Positions 23,829 to 29,979 of a DNA stretch of 64,000 nt are shown here, piece after piece; the stretch's first letter is position 1; the number at the start of each line of letters is the position of its first letter. A program made the position numbers and the translations under genes. Origin of the DNA: a virus; IMG/VR virus record IMGVR_UViG_3300032304_001060, positions 1 through 64,000 of that record; one strand, written 5' to 3'. The notes under the pieces were generated by a model. The model saw only the letters and a program-made list of their open reading frames with translations, was not told the origin of the DNA and searched no databases.

Positions 23829-24211
23829 GCTGGCATCTCTCGTGGTGGGTTGTATGTGCGCTTACGAGATTTTACATCGCCAAAATTGCGTAGTGTTGTT
23901 CTTCCTGTAACGAGAACTGGTTTACCAAAGCGAACAGGGACTTCTTGCTCATGCTCGTACTCTCCGCCTACTTCTTTTCGCTTAAGAGTACTTGTCCTAG
24001 TCTCTACAGAACTCATAGGAACATTTGCGTGATAGATAACTCGTGTAGATCCAGATTCGCCACCTTTTCGTGCAAATCCCTCTGCTACATCAGGGGATGC
24101 GCTCCAGTGAGTCCCTGCGTGCTTTGACTCTAACTTTTCTCCAGGCTTAATATACAGACCTCTATGCACCTGAAAGAATAACTCATTAGACAAGTTGTCT
24201 TCTGCGCTCAT
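23825..24211 (-). CDS. ADP-ribosyltransferase-like protein B, tagged
   Basis: A 128-residue paralogue of its neighbours, beginning MSAEDNLSNELFFQVHRGLY. Landmarks: Arg in VHRG, THWSASPDVAEGFARK as the Ser-x-Ser strand and helix, and the E-x-E pair in HEQEVPVRFGKPVLVTG. It ends RKRTYNPPREMPA. The order and spacing of motifs fit an R-S-E ADP-ribosyltransferase. The conserved C-terminal codons also carry the purine-rich ribosome site of the next gene, so part of their conservation may be at the RNA level. Confidence 0.68.
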   Translation of the reverse strand: MSAEDNLSNELFFQVHRGLYIKPGEKLESKHAGTHWSASPDVAEGFARKGGESGSTRVIYHANVPMSSVETRTSTLKRKEVGGEYEHEQEVPVRFGKPVLVTGRTTLRNFGDVKSRKRTYNPPREMPA

Positions 24212-24618
24212 GCCTTCATCTCCCTTGGCGGATTATATGTGCGCTTGCGCGTCCTTCTCTCGCCTCGCTCACCATCTGGTAGCAGTGATGGGGGTTTCAG
24301 GCTTGTTTTACCTGTTACCAGCACAGTTGCTCCTTCTTTTACTGGAATTTCTTTTTCGTTTAGTGGATCTTGCCCCATAAAACCAGCAAAACCTCTTTGA
24401 CCAAGTACTTTTGTATTGGTCTCGACAGATGAGATAGGAATCTTGGCGTGAATAATAGTTGCGTGTGTTAAATGAAATTTTGCAGCAAATTTTTTAGCAA
24501 CATTCTCAGATGCGCTGAAGTGCATGCCCACGCCGTAATTAGGATTAAGATTTTTTTCTTTGATGCCTCGATGTGCTTCAAAAAATAGTTCATGAGACAA
24601 GTTATCTTCTGCAGCCAT
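24208..24618 (-). CDS. ADP-ribosyltransferase-like protein C, tagged
   Basis: A 136-residue paralogue starting MAAEDNLSHELFFEAHRGIK at ATG 24618, whose A is shared with the upstream stop (TAATG). An earlier in-frame ATG three codons upstream would break the shared N-terminal pattern. It has Arg in AHRG, GMHFSASENVAKKFAAK and the E-x-E pair in LNEKEIPVKEGATVLVTG, then ends RKRTYNPPREMKA. Same predicted NAD-dependent transferase fold as its neighbours. Confidence 0.68.
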   Translation of the reverse strand: MAAEDNLSHELFFEAHRGIKEKNLNPNYGVGMHFSASENVAKKFAAKFHLTHATIIHAKIPISSVETNTKVLGQRGFAGFMGQDPLNEKEIPVKEGATVLVTGKTSLKPPSLLPDGERGERRTRKRTYNPPREMKA

Positions 24619-25028
24619 TAGTCCCACTTCGATTCATCTAGTGCAACGCCCTTGCGTTCTGCCCAGTCATTATCTGAAGAGGGCTTACCAAATGCTTTGC
24701 CACGCTTAACATCTGACATATCAGCGTGAATGACAGGAACTAATTCATCAGGGCGATGCTTGAGCCCTGCGATAAGGCGATGATGGCCATCAACAAGTTC
24801 TGCCTTCCCACCTTCATCTTGTGATTGGTGAAATATGTGAAATGGCTTTTGAATAGGTTTTTCTTTAATTGCCTTATCAAGACCGCTAAGTTCGTTCTCG
24901 CGCTGTTTCACATCGGTCATCTGGCGCACTCCGCCGTAGTAATGTGAATCGCTCAGTTCGTGAGTTGACGCAATCTCTTTTGGCGTCATAAACATAGCCA
25001 GTTGTTGCGCTGAGACTGAGGATGACAT
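24618..25028 (-). CDS. ParB/sulfiredoxin-like GHHR protein 2
   Basis: The 136-residue protein starts MSSSVSAQQLAMFMTPKEIA and has the core AELVDGHHRLIAGLKHRPDE followed by LVPVIHADMSDVKRG. GHHR marks the ParB/Srx nucleotide-binding loop. The QxMFMTxKEI signature is shared with the other three copies in this region. The stop overlaps the next start (TAATG). Activity unknown. Confidence 0.72.
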   Translation of the reverse strand: MSSSVSAQQLAMFMTPKEIASTHELSDSHYYGGVRQMTDVKQRENELSGLDKAIKEKPIQKPFHIFHQSQDEGGKAELVDGHHRLIAGLKHRPDELVPVIHADMSDVKRGKAFGKPSSDNDWAERKGVALDESKWD

Positions 25029-25483
25029 TAGTAGTCCTCCTTAAGAGCCTGACGAGCATCATGGATATTGTCGTGGTGAACCACTGGAAATAAATAATTA
25101 GGATGTTCTTCTGCTGCAACTGCAACTCTATGATGCCCACCTAGCATCTCTTTTGTTTCAAAATTTATTGGTATGCGTGGTGATTTAAATCCTTCGTGCG
25201 CTATATCTTGAGCCAAGTTACTATATTTTTCGCCGTGCTCTGCTCCACCCATGTCAGCATTAGTTACTGACTCATCATACTTTCGTTCCCATAACTCACT
25301 GTTAGTTTCTGGTCGAATCTTTTTGCCACCCCATTCTTCTGGGTCTGGCTCATCTGTGGCTCTTCCTTCACGATCACCAGGCCAAGGGCTGATGTGAGTT
25401 TGTATCTCTTTACCTGTCATGAACATAGGCAGTTGTCCTTTAGCCAAGTGTTCCCCTAAAGAGAAGTGCTTGCGTCTGCTCAT
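25028..25483 (-). CDS. ParB/sulfiredoxin-like GHHR protein 3
   Basis: A 151-residue protein starting MSRRKHFSLGEHLAKGQLPM and continuing FMTGKEIQTHISPWPGDREG. The core is TKEMLGGHHRVAVAAEEHPN with FPVVHHDN after it. ATG at 25483 is used; a GTG two codons upstream also exists. There is no ribosome site, but CACACT lies at -12 to -7, so it may be a leaderless first gene of the array. Confidence 0.72.
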   Translation of the reverse strand: MSRRKHFSLGEHLAKGQLPMFMTGKEIQTHISPWPGDREGRATDEPDPEEWGGKKIRPETNSELWERKYDESVTNADMGGAEHGEKYSNLAQDIAHEGFKSPRIPINFETKEMLGGHHRVAVAAEEHPNYLFPVVHHDNIHDARQALKEDY

Positions 25484-25489
25484 GCACAC

Positions 25490-25495
25490 AGTGTG
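25490..25495 (-). promoter_or_regulatory. Leaderless -10 candidate (CACACT)
   Basis: CACACT at -12 to -7 from ATG 25483, within CTGTCACA. An 8-nt match to the element before 22165 at identical spacing supports a shared promoter-like signal. Confidence 0.35.
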
Positions 25496-25544
25496 ACAGA
25501 TTTTGCCGCGGTAGGGTTTTTAAAACCGACGAGGCGCTTTTTCC

Positions 25545-26039
25545 TTAGATGTCAAGAGACTGGTTGAACTCATAAAGCGGAATCCGCCATGAGCCCTCTG
25601 GTGCATACTTCCATTCATCCCGCTGACAGTCCTCCATACGCATCCAACCAAATATCTCAACTTCGGAGTAGTAGTCGCGGTCTAGCACTCGTGCGCCCAC
25701 CAGGAGCCATCCCTCTCGGATGTCCTTAGGAAATACAGGTATCTCATCTTTGGTGCGGATGGACTTGACTTCAATGTTCGTACCTACCTCAGCGATGTCT
25801 TTGCGGAAGTAGTGCTCTTCATTGGTGTAGAAGGGGAAGGTGAATGACTTCTTGTATAACTTAGCAACTGCGTACTCTGCAACGATAGTCCTTACATTGG
25901 CGGCAATTTCTGGTTCAAGTATTGCTTTGTTGGTGTAGTTAGGACGATCAACGCTGCCAAACTTAATCATCCATCGGTTGAGTGCGATATCTGCACATGC
26001 ACGTACTTCTTCTTTAGATAACTTGACGATGTGGCTCAT
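25545..26039 (-). CDS. PD-(D/E)XK-like nuclease candidate
   Basis: A 164-residue protein with the layout of small restriction-fold nucleases. A helix with a conserved Glu (TIVAEYAVAKLY) comes first. KDIAEVGTNIEVKSIRTKDE then supplies the D...E-x-K pair, and REGWLLVGARVLDRDYYSE follows as a core strand. Phage members of this group may process DNA ends or cut host DNA. It lies at the end of a run of small genes and the start of the ParB-like array. The fold assignment is inference. Confidence 0.65.
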   Translation of the reverse strand: MSHIVKLSKEEVRACADIALNRWMIKFGSVDRPNYTNKAILEPEIAANVRTIVAEYAVAKLYKKSFTFPFYTNEEHYFRKDIAEVGTNIEVKSIRTKDEIPVFPKDIREGWLLVGARVLDRDYYSEVEIFGWMRMEDCQRDEWKYAPEGSWRIPLYEFNQSLDI

Positions 26040-26042
26040 TCT

Positions 26043-26111
26043 TTATGCGCTCCATAGAGTAAGGGCCAATATAATCCAAAGAACAATTACAGAGGCGATG
26101 ATGTACTTCAT
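26043..26111 (-). CDS. 22-residue single-span membrane peptide
   Basis: ATG 26111, inside the stop of the zinc-ribbon gene (ATGA overlap), opens a 22-codon frame MKYIIASVIVLWIILALTLW ending SA. It is essentially one transmembrane helix. Tight coupling on the upstream side and a 3-nt gap to the next gene support real translation. Possible membrane micro-protein. Confidence 0.5.
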   Translation of the reverse strand: MKYIIASVIVLWIILALTLWSA

Positions 26112-26215
26112 TCGTTATTTTTGCACTTAGGGCACTGCTTTGTTGGATGTGCCGTTCCTTGAGGTACGGTGAATGTGCCGCCGCAATCAAAGCAGAGGAC
26201 GATGAGGTCACTCAC
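26108..26215 (-). CDS. 35-residue zinc ribbon peptide
   Basis: A GTG start at 26215 (AGAGAGAA upstream) gives MSDLIVLCFDCGGTFTVPQG followed by TKQCPKCKNNE. Two CxxC knuckles form a complete zinc ribbon. It overlaps the membrane peptide gene by 4 bp. Confidence 0.65.
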   Translation of the reverse strand: MSDLIVLCFDCGGTFTVPQGTAHPTKQCPKCKNNE

Positions 26216-26227
26216 TGTAGTTCTCTC

Positions 26228-26368
26228 TTAATCTTCTGCCCAGTCGCGGATGACATCGGCCAATTCAGCGATCTCGATGCTGTGCTCGTACCCACTGTCG
26301 TGGAGAAATTCTATAAATTCATCGGGTGCAACTAGTGTGCCGTTAATAATTGAGAATAGATCGCTCAT
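26228..26368 (-). CDS. 46-residue acidic hypothetical protein
   Basis: ATG 26368 overlaps the upstream stop (ATGA), with AAGGAG 9 nt upstream. The product MSDLFSIINGTLVAPDEFIE, then FLHDSGYEHSIEIAELAD and DWAED is acidic and helical. Unrecognised. Confidence 0.6.
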   Translation of the reverse strand: MSDLFSIINGTLVAPDEFIEFLHDSGYEHSIEIAELADVIRDWAED

Positions 26369-26526
26369 ACTGTGCTCCTTGCGATATCTGCACACCGTTC
26401 GCCTGCACGGATAATTGCATAGTCAATGTCATCGATAGGCGGATATGTTGCCTCTAGTTCGTCTTCAATTGCTTTTGCGATGCGCTCACGCAACTCCGTT
26501 AATTGTACTTCGACTGTCTTCTCCAT
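26365..26526 (-). CDS. 53-residue hypothetical protein
   Basis: ATG 26526 (GAAGGGGC 7 nt upstream) opens MEKTVEVQLTELRERIAKAI followed by EDELEATYPPIDDIDYAIIR and AGERCADIARSTV. Helical, charged. It overlaps the next gene by 4 bp. Unrecognised. Confidence 0.6.
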   Translation of the reverse strand: MEKTVEVQLTELRERIAKAIEDELEATYPPIDDIDYAIIRAGERCADIARSTV

Positions 26527-26567
26527 TTTTTGCCCCTTCTTCTTCAGTAAAGGCTACTGCCTCAAAG

Positions 26568-26972
26568 TTATAGCGTCAAATCTTCTTCGTTAGGGGAGGT
26601 AACTACATTCTTATGGTAGTAATGACCGCCGTTATGTGTTCGCACTCGATGACAATTGGCACAGACGACGTCGCATTTATCTAATTCTTCTAGCATCTTG
26701 TCCCAACTGCCTCTCTCGGCTAATTTTGACGGTTGGAATTTCTTTTTATGTGGGTCGCGGTGGTCTAGATCGAGTACGTAGTACGGAAATTTGCCTCCGC
26801 AGTCCTTACAGCCGTGAAATTCCTTAAATTTATGCAAAAAATCACGTAATTGGCTCTTCTTTTCGCTATTTCGAGCAATATATGCGCTTTTATGGCGTCT
26901 GTAGTGCCTCTTTGAGTCTTCACGAGCCTTAATTCGGCCCTCTTCTGTGCCCTTATCTTTTCTTGGAGACAT
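26568..26972 (-). CDS. HNH endonuclease, small
   Basis: A 134-residue protein with a basic helical N-terminus (KAREDSKRHYRRHKSAYIAR) and an HNH module. The module reads CKDCGGKFPYYVLDLDHRDP, then CDVVCANCHRVRTHNGG, with the first CxxC and the final CxxC/H arrangement for zinc and the DH pair for catalysis. A second, related protein is at 35094-35504. Likely a site-specific nicking or homing enzyme. TAGGCT at -12 to -7 and no ribosome site suggest a leaderless start. Confidence 0.88.
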   Translation of the reverse strand: MSPRKDKGTEEGRIKAREDSKRHYRRHKSAYIARNSEKKSQLRDFLHKFKEFHGCKDCGGKFPYYVLDLDHRDPHKKKFQPSKLAERGSWDKMLEELDKCDVVCANCHRVRTHNGGHYYHKNVVTSPNEEDLTL

Positions 26973-26978
26973 GTATGG

Positions 26979-26984
26979 AGCCTA
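26979..26984 (-). promoter_or_regulatory. Leaderless -10 candidate (TAGGCT)
   Basis: TAGGCT fits TAnnnT and lies exactly at -12 to -7 from the ATG at 26972. No Shine-Dalgarno sequence lies between it and the start. Confidence 0.42.
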
Positions 26985-27008
26985 ACACATGTCGTTACTG
27001 AGAAAGTA

Positions 27009-27077
27009 CTAGTGCTCGTTCGCCCAAAACATCACGAAGACAATAAATAAAAACATTAAGGTAAGAAACGCGGCCAT
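27009..27077 (-). CDS. 22-residue single-span membrane peptide
   Basis: ATG 27077, 1 nt after the GNAT gene stop, opens a 22-codon frame MAAFLTLMFLFIVFVMFWAN ending EH. It is a single strongly hydrophobic helix, like the peptide at 26043-26111 but unrelated in sequence. It fills what would otherwise be a gap before the HNH gene. Confidence 0.5.
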   Translation of the reverse strand: MAAFLTLMFLFIVFVMFWANEH

Positions 27078-27078
27078 T

Positions 27079-27450
27079 TTAGTCGAGGTGTCCTTTGTAT
27101 TCTTCAATATTCTTTTTAAGAGAAGGTACTCTACCACCTACCGACTTGGCCCATGCATCGCCTTCGGGGGTTCTGGTCTCAGAATGTTTTGGCGCGATGA
27201 TACTTTCCTTTGCAGATACCTCATGGGCATAGTTATAGAGGGCTGTAGCCACACCCTTACGGCGGTGCTCTGCCTTAACCTCTAGCGAGAGTATCTCACC
27301 GCTATGTGGATGCCAACTCATCTGCCCCATAAAGTCAGGTTGATTCTCAGGTGTACGCCCGATCATTGCTACAAAGTGGGCAGGATCGCCCTCTGGAGTG
27401 TGCCCATAAGCATAAGAGAGATTACCGAACTGTTTGCCCAGGTTGCTCAC
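27079..27450 (-). CDS. GNAT-type acetyltransferase-like protein 2, tagged
   Basis: The 123-residue protein starts MSNLGKQFGNLSYAYGHTPE (NLGKQF tag). Its GNAT core has GQMSWHPHSGEILSLEVKAE and then HRRKGVATALYNYAHEVS, a good acetyl-CoA-binding R-x-x-G-x-A loop. It ends TPEGDAWAKSVGGRVPSLKK, shared with the copy at 21271-21708. It probably acetylates an unknown amine or protein. It overlaps the next upstream gene by 4 bp. Confidence 0.8.
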   Translation of the reverse strand: MSNLGKQFGNLSYAYGHTPEGDPAHFVAMIGRTPENQPDFMGQMSWHPHSGEILSLEVKAEHRRKGVATALYNYAHEVSAKESIIAPKHSETRTPEGDAWAKSVGGRVPSLKKNIEEYKGHLD

Positions 27451-27746
27451 TCAAAGTACTTTCCTAGAGAGGAGATGACAGATTTGGCTGAACGGCGTAG
27501 GTCGCCCGAATCTGATGACCAGTCGCTGCCGTGGGCGTAGTAGTGGGCGTCATCCAGGAGGCTTGAGGCCTGGTCATCGGTCATATTGACGTGGAGATGG
27601 TTGTTGTCACTTCCCTCGATATGGCTATGTGACAGCCCTGTCTCATCGCCCATGCGATCGATGTGGTCCATCAGGAAGTGATGGCCAGCATGACGTATCT
27701 TAAAGATGTCTCGTGGCTCATCAAATTGTTTTCCTAAGTTGCTCAT
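27447..27746 (-). CDS. His-rich tagged hypothetical protein
   Basis: A 99-residue protein starting MSNLGKQFDEPRDIFKIRHA and ending SAKSVISSLGKYFE, so a tag-like motif is present at both ends (NLGKQF and SLGKYF). The body contains HHFLMDHIDRMGDE and SHSHIEGSDNNHLHVNMTDD, a possible metal-binding or phosphoesterase-like region. ATG 27746 is preferred over the GTG one codon upstream because AGGAG is then 5 nt away. Confidence 0.65.
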   Translation of the reverse strand: MSNLGKQFDEPRDIFKIRHAGHHFLMDHIDRMGDETGLSHSHIEGSDNNHLHVNMTDDQASSLLDDAHYYAHGSDWSSDSGDLRRSAKSVISSLGKYFE

Positions 27747-27754
27747 CACAACTC

Positions 27755-28252
27755 CTACTTATACGTATCATCGTACTGCGCCTCAATCATTGAGCCGTAG
27801 TACTTCACTGGATGTAGGGCGTCTTTAAATTGCTCTGCTGACAATGCAACCCTATGGTGACCGCCGAGGATGTAGGACTGAACAGGGAATCCTTTGAGGT
27901 TGGTCTCAGGGCGTGGCTGTAGCGAGATTACTCCGTGAGTGCCGCCCTGCTTCTCCATGACCTTCTTGAGTGTAGAGCGGGGTGTCACCCCTAGTTTCTG
28001 GCCGTGCTTGGTCACACGGTCTATGCCCTTGAGTCGAGGACTACCGACGCCGTAGCGGGCGCTATTTTCACCAGTCTCCTTGGACTCCCGCAATTTGACA
28101 TCCCAGGCCTGATCTTCTTCTAGGCCGTCTCGGTCTCCTGGGTACATGTGGAAATTGTCTTTGATCTCTTGACCCGTCATAAACATAGGCTGATATCCCT
28201 GAGTTAGGGCTTTGCCCAAATCCTTGGGAGGGGTCATGCGCTTCTTGGCCAT
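27755..28252 (-). CDS. ParB/sulfiredoxin-like GHHR protein 4
   Basis: A 165-residue protein starting MAKKRMTPPKDLGKALTQGY, then QPMFMTGQEIKDNF, and the core QSYILGGHHRVALSAEQFKD. It is the largest of the four paralogues and the first minus-strand gene leaving the control region. ATG 28252 is chosen over one six codons upstream because CACAAT lies at -12 to -7 and no ribosome site exists for either. Activity unknown. Confidence 0.72.
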   Translation of the reverse strand: MAKKRMTPPKDLGKALTQGYQPMFMTGQEIKDNFHMYPGDRDGLEEDQAWDVKLRESKETGENSARYGVGSPRLKGIDRVTKHGQKLGVTPRSTLKKVMEKQGGTHGVISLQPRPETNLKGFPVQSYILGGHHRVALSAEQFKDALHPVKYYGSMIEAQYDDTYK

Positions 28253-28258
28253 GTGGCT

Positions 28259-28264
28259 ATTGTG
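28259..28264 (-). promoter_or_regulatory. Leaderless -10 candidate (CACAAT)
   Basis: CACAAT at -12 to -7 from ATG 28252, the third such hexamer before a small late gene. This is the first gene leftward of the control region, where a promoter is expected. Confidence 0.38.
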
Positions 28265-28387
28265 GCCCATTTTGGCTACTGCCTCAGCCTAAAAGTCGTC
28301 AACCGTGTCTCTCACCTGGCTGGTCCTGTGCGCGATCTCGCTTAATGGTGGGGGGTCAACTGATCATCTTGTCTTGTGTTAACAACA

Positions 28388-28426
28388 TCACCTGACTATT
28401 AATCAGGTGACAATGTGTAAACACAT
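28388..28426. repeat. Two adjacent palindromes (TCACCTGA..TCAGGTGA and ATGTGTAAACACAT)
   Basis: TCACCTGA and TCAGGTGA flank 7 nt at 28388-28410. A perfect 14-bp palindrome ATGTGTAAACACAT follows at 28413-28426. They look like operator sites or small hairpins. Confidence 0.6.
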
Positions 28427-28570
28427 GCGTTGTTATCAGGTGGTACAGGTTGCTCGGTGACAACTTCGGTGACGTGATCACTTCGGCTACTGCACTCGTG
28501 GTACACATGGCTGTGTTGGTAACACCAGACTGACAGCCATCTGCGCCAGATGTAATCAGGTCACATGTAC

Positions 28571-28641
28571 ACGTTGTTATATCGATTCCGACTGCCTATT
28601 GGCATCGTGGTGCATTCACCTGTCGGTAGATATAACAACGT
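28571..28641. repeat. Long inverted repeat with 13-bp arms
   Basis: ACGTTGTTATATC (28571-28583) is matched by GATATAACAACGT (28629-28641), with inner CCGAC/GTCGG extending the symmetry. The arms contain the GTTGTTA half-site found repeatedly in this region. It could be a cruciform or dimer-dimer binding site. Confidence 0.7.
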
Positions 28642-28676
28642 GGCCACGTGTTATTTATTTATTTGTTGCTGTTGTT

Positions 28677-28690
28677 ACGTTGTACAACGT
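28677..28690. repeat. Perfect palindrome ACGTTGTACAACGT
   Basis: A 14-bp perfect palindrome built from the same ACGTTGT half-site as the long inverted repeat 40 bp away. It is a good candidate operator for a dimeric regulator. Confidence 0.65.
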
Positions 28691-28708
28691 TGTCGTACTC
28701 AATCAGCC

Positions 28709-28720
28709 ACGTCGCGACGT
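28709..28720. repeat. Perfect palindrome ACGTCGCGACGT
   Basis: A 12-bp perfect palindrome 18 bp after the previous one, differing mainly in its centre. Likely part of the same operator cluster. Confidence 0.55.
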
Positions 28721-29010
28721 TGGCTATCGATTGATCACTTAACAACTCTGATACTGGATACATATCTGCATCTCCTTTCCCTCTCACTTACTTACTCTTC
28801 CTTAGCGATTATTTTGTTAACTTTTATCTTGTGATCTCTCTCTCTAATACAGCGTTGATCTATTGATTGTTAGATCGTTACTGGAAAAAAATCCCTGCGC
28901 CGAATTCCCACGTGGTCATCTGGCCATCTGGCCATGTGATCATCTGGGGCTCATCTCGTGCGTGTGCGCCCACATCGACCCGTTCGACCCGTATTCCACC
29001 GACCACCACT

Positions 29011-29044
29011 CACGCTCAAATCACGCTCAGGTGGCTCACGCTCA
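29011..29044 (+). repeat. Three direct repeats of CACGCTCA
   Basis: CACGCTCA occurs at 29011, 29022 and 29037 in the C-rich block. Short spaced direct repeats are typical of iterons bound by initiators, but three copies are few. Confidence 0.5.
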
Positions 29045-29237
29045 ATACCCCGTACAGGCCTCCTACGGCCTCTCTGAGCCCCGATACCCCCATTCTGACC
29101 CAATCACCCACGCCCAGACCCGATCGTGGCTCCCAGCCCTGCTCTGGAACCTCGGAATTCTCCGATCGCCACGCTATGACCAGCGTGTACGGGGTTGTCG
29201 TACAGGCATGGTTTAATTCTCCTATCGGCACTCGCGT

Positions 29238-29260
29238 GAACGATCGTTCTGAATTCAGAA
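29238..29260. repeat. Overlapping palindromes GAACGATCGTTC and TTCTGAATTCAGAA
   Basis: A 12-bp palindrome (29238-29249) overlaps a 14-bp palindrome (29247-29260) by 3 bp. Both are perfect. Confidence 0.6.
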
Positions 29261-29339
29261 TCCCTTCGGGGCAATTCAATTCGATCTACTAGCAGAAGAG
29301 AAAAAAGCCAAAAGTACTTATTGCAAAAGCGGTGTACTC

Positions 29340-29376
29340 ATTCGAATCATTATGAATCCCTAGGGAATTCGAATCA
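29340..29376. repeat. Direct repeat ATTCGAATCA with central GAATCCCTAGGGA
   Basis: ATTCGAATCA occurs at 29340-29349 and 29367-29376. Each contains the palindrome ATTCGAAT, and between them is a near-palindrome around CCCTAGGG. This could be an operator or recombination-type site. Confidence 0.5.
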
Positions 29377-29707
29377 GGTGACGGAAAGCATTCACTTACT
29401 TAATTAAATAGAGACTAGATACTTGCGAGAGATCGTATTGGTCATTACTGGAATAAAGAATTCATTCTGTAAGGCGCAATAAATTCATCTAACAAATTGC
29501 AATATGCATGCACATGATGACGATCTACTTACTATCGAAACGATTATGAAAATAATTGTGAATAGCAAGGGGCTAGTGAAGATTGCGGAGATTGTTAATA
29601 GGTTGATCATGGATTGCCATACAAGGTGCAGTCGGTAATCAATCCGCACGACAGAACAATGAAATTAATCTATTAACAATTAGCAAATCTACTTATGTGT
29701 TTTCTGT

Positions 29708-29778
29708 GATCACCAACTACTAAATAGACAGCGATCTATCTGCGGTTGGTGATCGCGGTGAATACATATCCTGTATTC
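29708..29778 (+). promoter_or_regulatory. Structured 5' leader of the early operon
   Basis: GATCACCAAC (29708-29717) pairs with GTTGGTGATC (29745-29754) around a second partial stem. Then GAATACA (29760-29766) pairs with TGTATTC (29772-29778). The two hairpins lie 34-104 nt before the first early ATG and would be in its transcript, so they may regulate translation, termination or stability. No known riboswitch is recognised. Confidence 0.45.
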
Positions 29779-29811
29779 AAATTCACCTAGACAATGAAAT
29801 GAGAAAACAAA

Positions 29812-29979
29812 ATGACTACATTCGTTAATCAAAACAACGAAGTAATTGCACGTGGCACTATCAAACCTCAATTAATTGACATCGTATTTAACGATGGCAC
29901 TCGCTTCTACTCAACAAAATCAGATGGCTACACACTCGACTTCCTCAAGAACCTACAAATTGCAAAGGTCGTAAAGTAA
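29812..29979 (+). CDS. First early protein, 55 residues
   Basis: ATG 29812 opens MTTFVNQNNEVIARGTIKPQ, then LIDIVFNDGTRFYSTKSDGY and ends LQIAKVVK. It is a small beta-rich protein with no motif I recognise. It ends immediately before the next ATG. As first gene of the rightward operon it is likely expressed early and may target host functions. Confidence 0.65.
   Translation: MTTFVNQNNEVIARGTIKPQLIDIVFNDGTRFYSTKSDGYTLDFLKNLQIAKVVK

Larger units (their letters stand above)
28253..29811. other. Gene-free control region between divergent operons
   Basis: About 1.56 kb without a convincing gene separates the leftward late genes from the rightward early genes. It holds many palindromes, GTTGTTA/TAACAAC half-sites, two sets of short direct repeats and structured leader sequence before the first early gene. 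A C-rich block (about 28.9-29.2 kb) differs in composition from both sides and has long but unconvincing open frames. The content fits a regulatory and possibly replication-origin region. Confidence 0.65.

Noticed and set aside
28565-29292. Three open frames of 87-141 residues in the control region
   Set aside because: No ribosome sites, several overlapping phases, Pro/Ser/His-rich or Cys-run sequences without domain character; composition bias explains their length.
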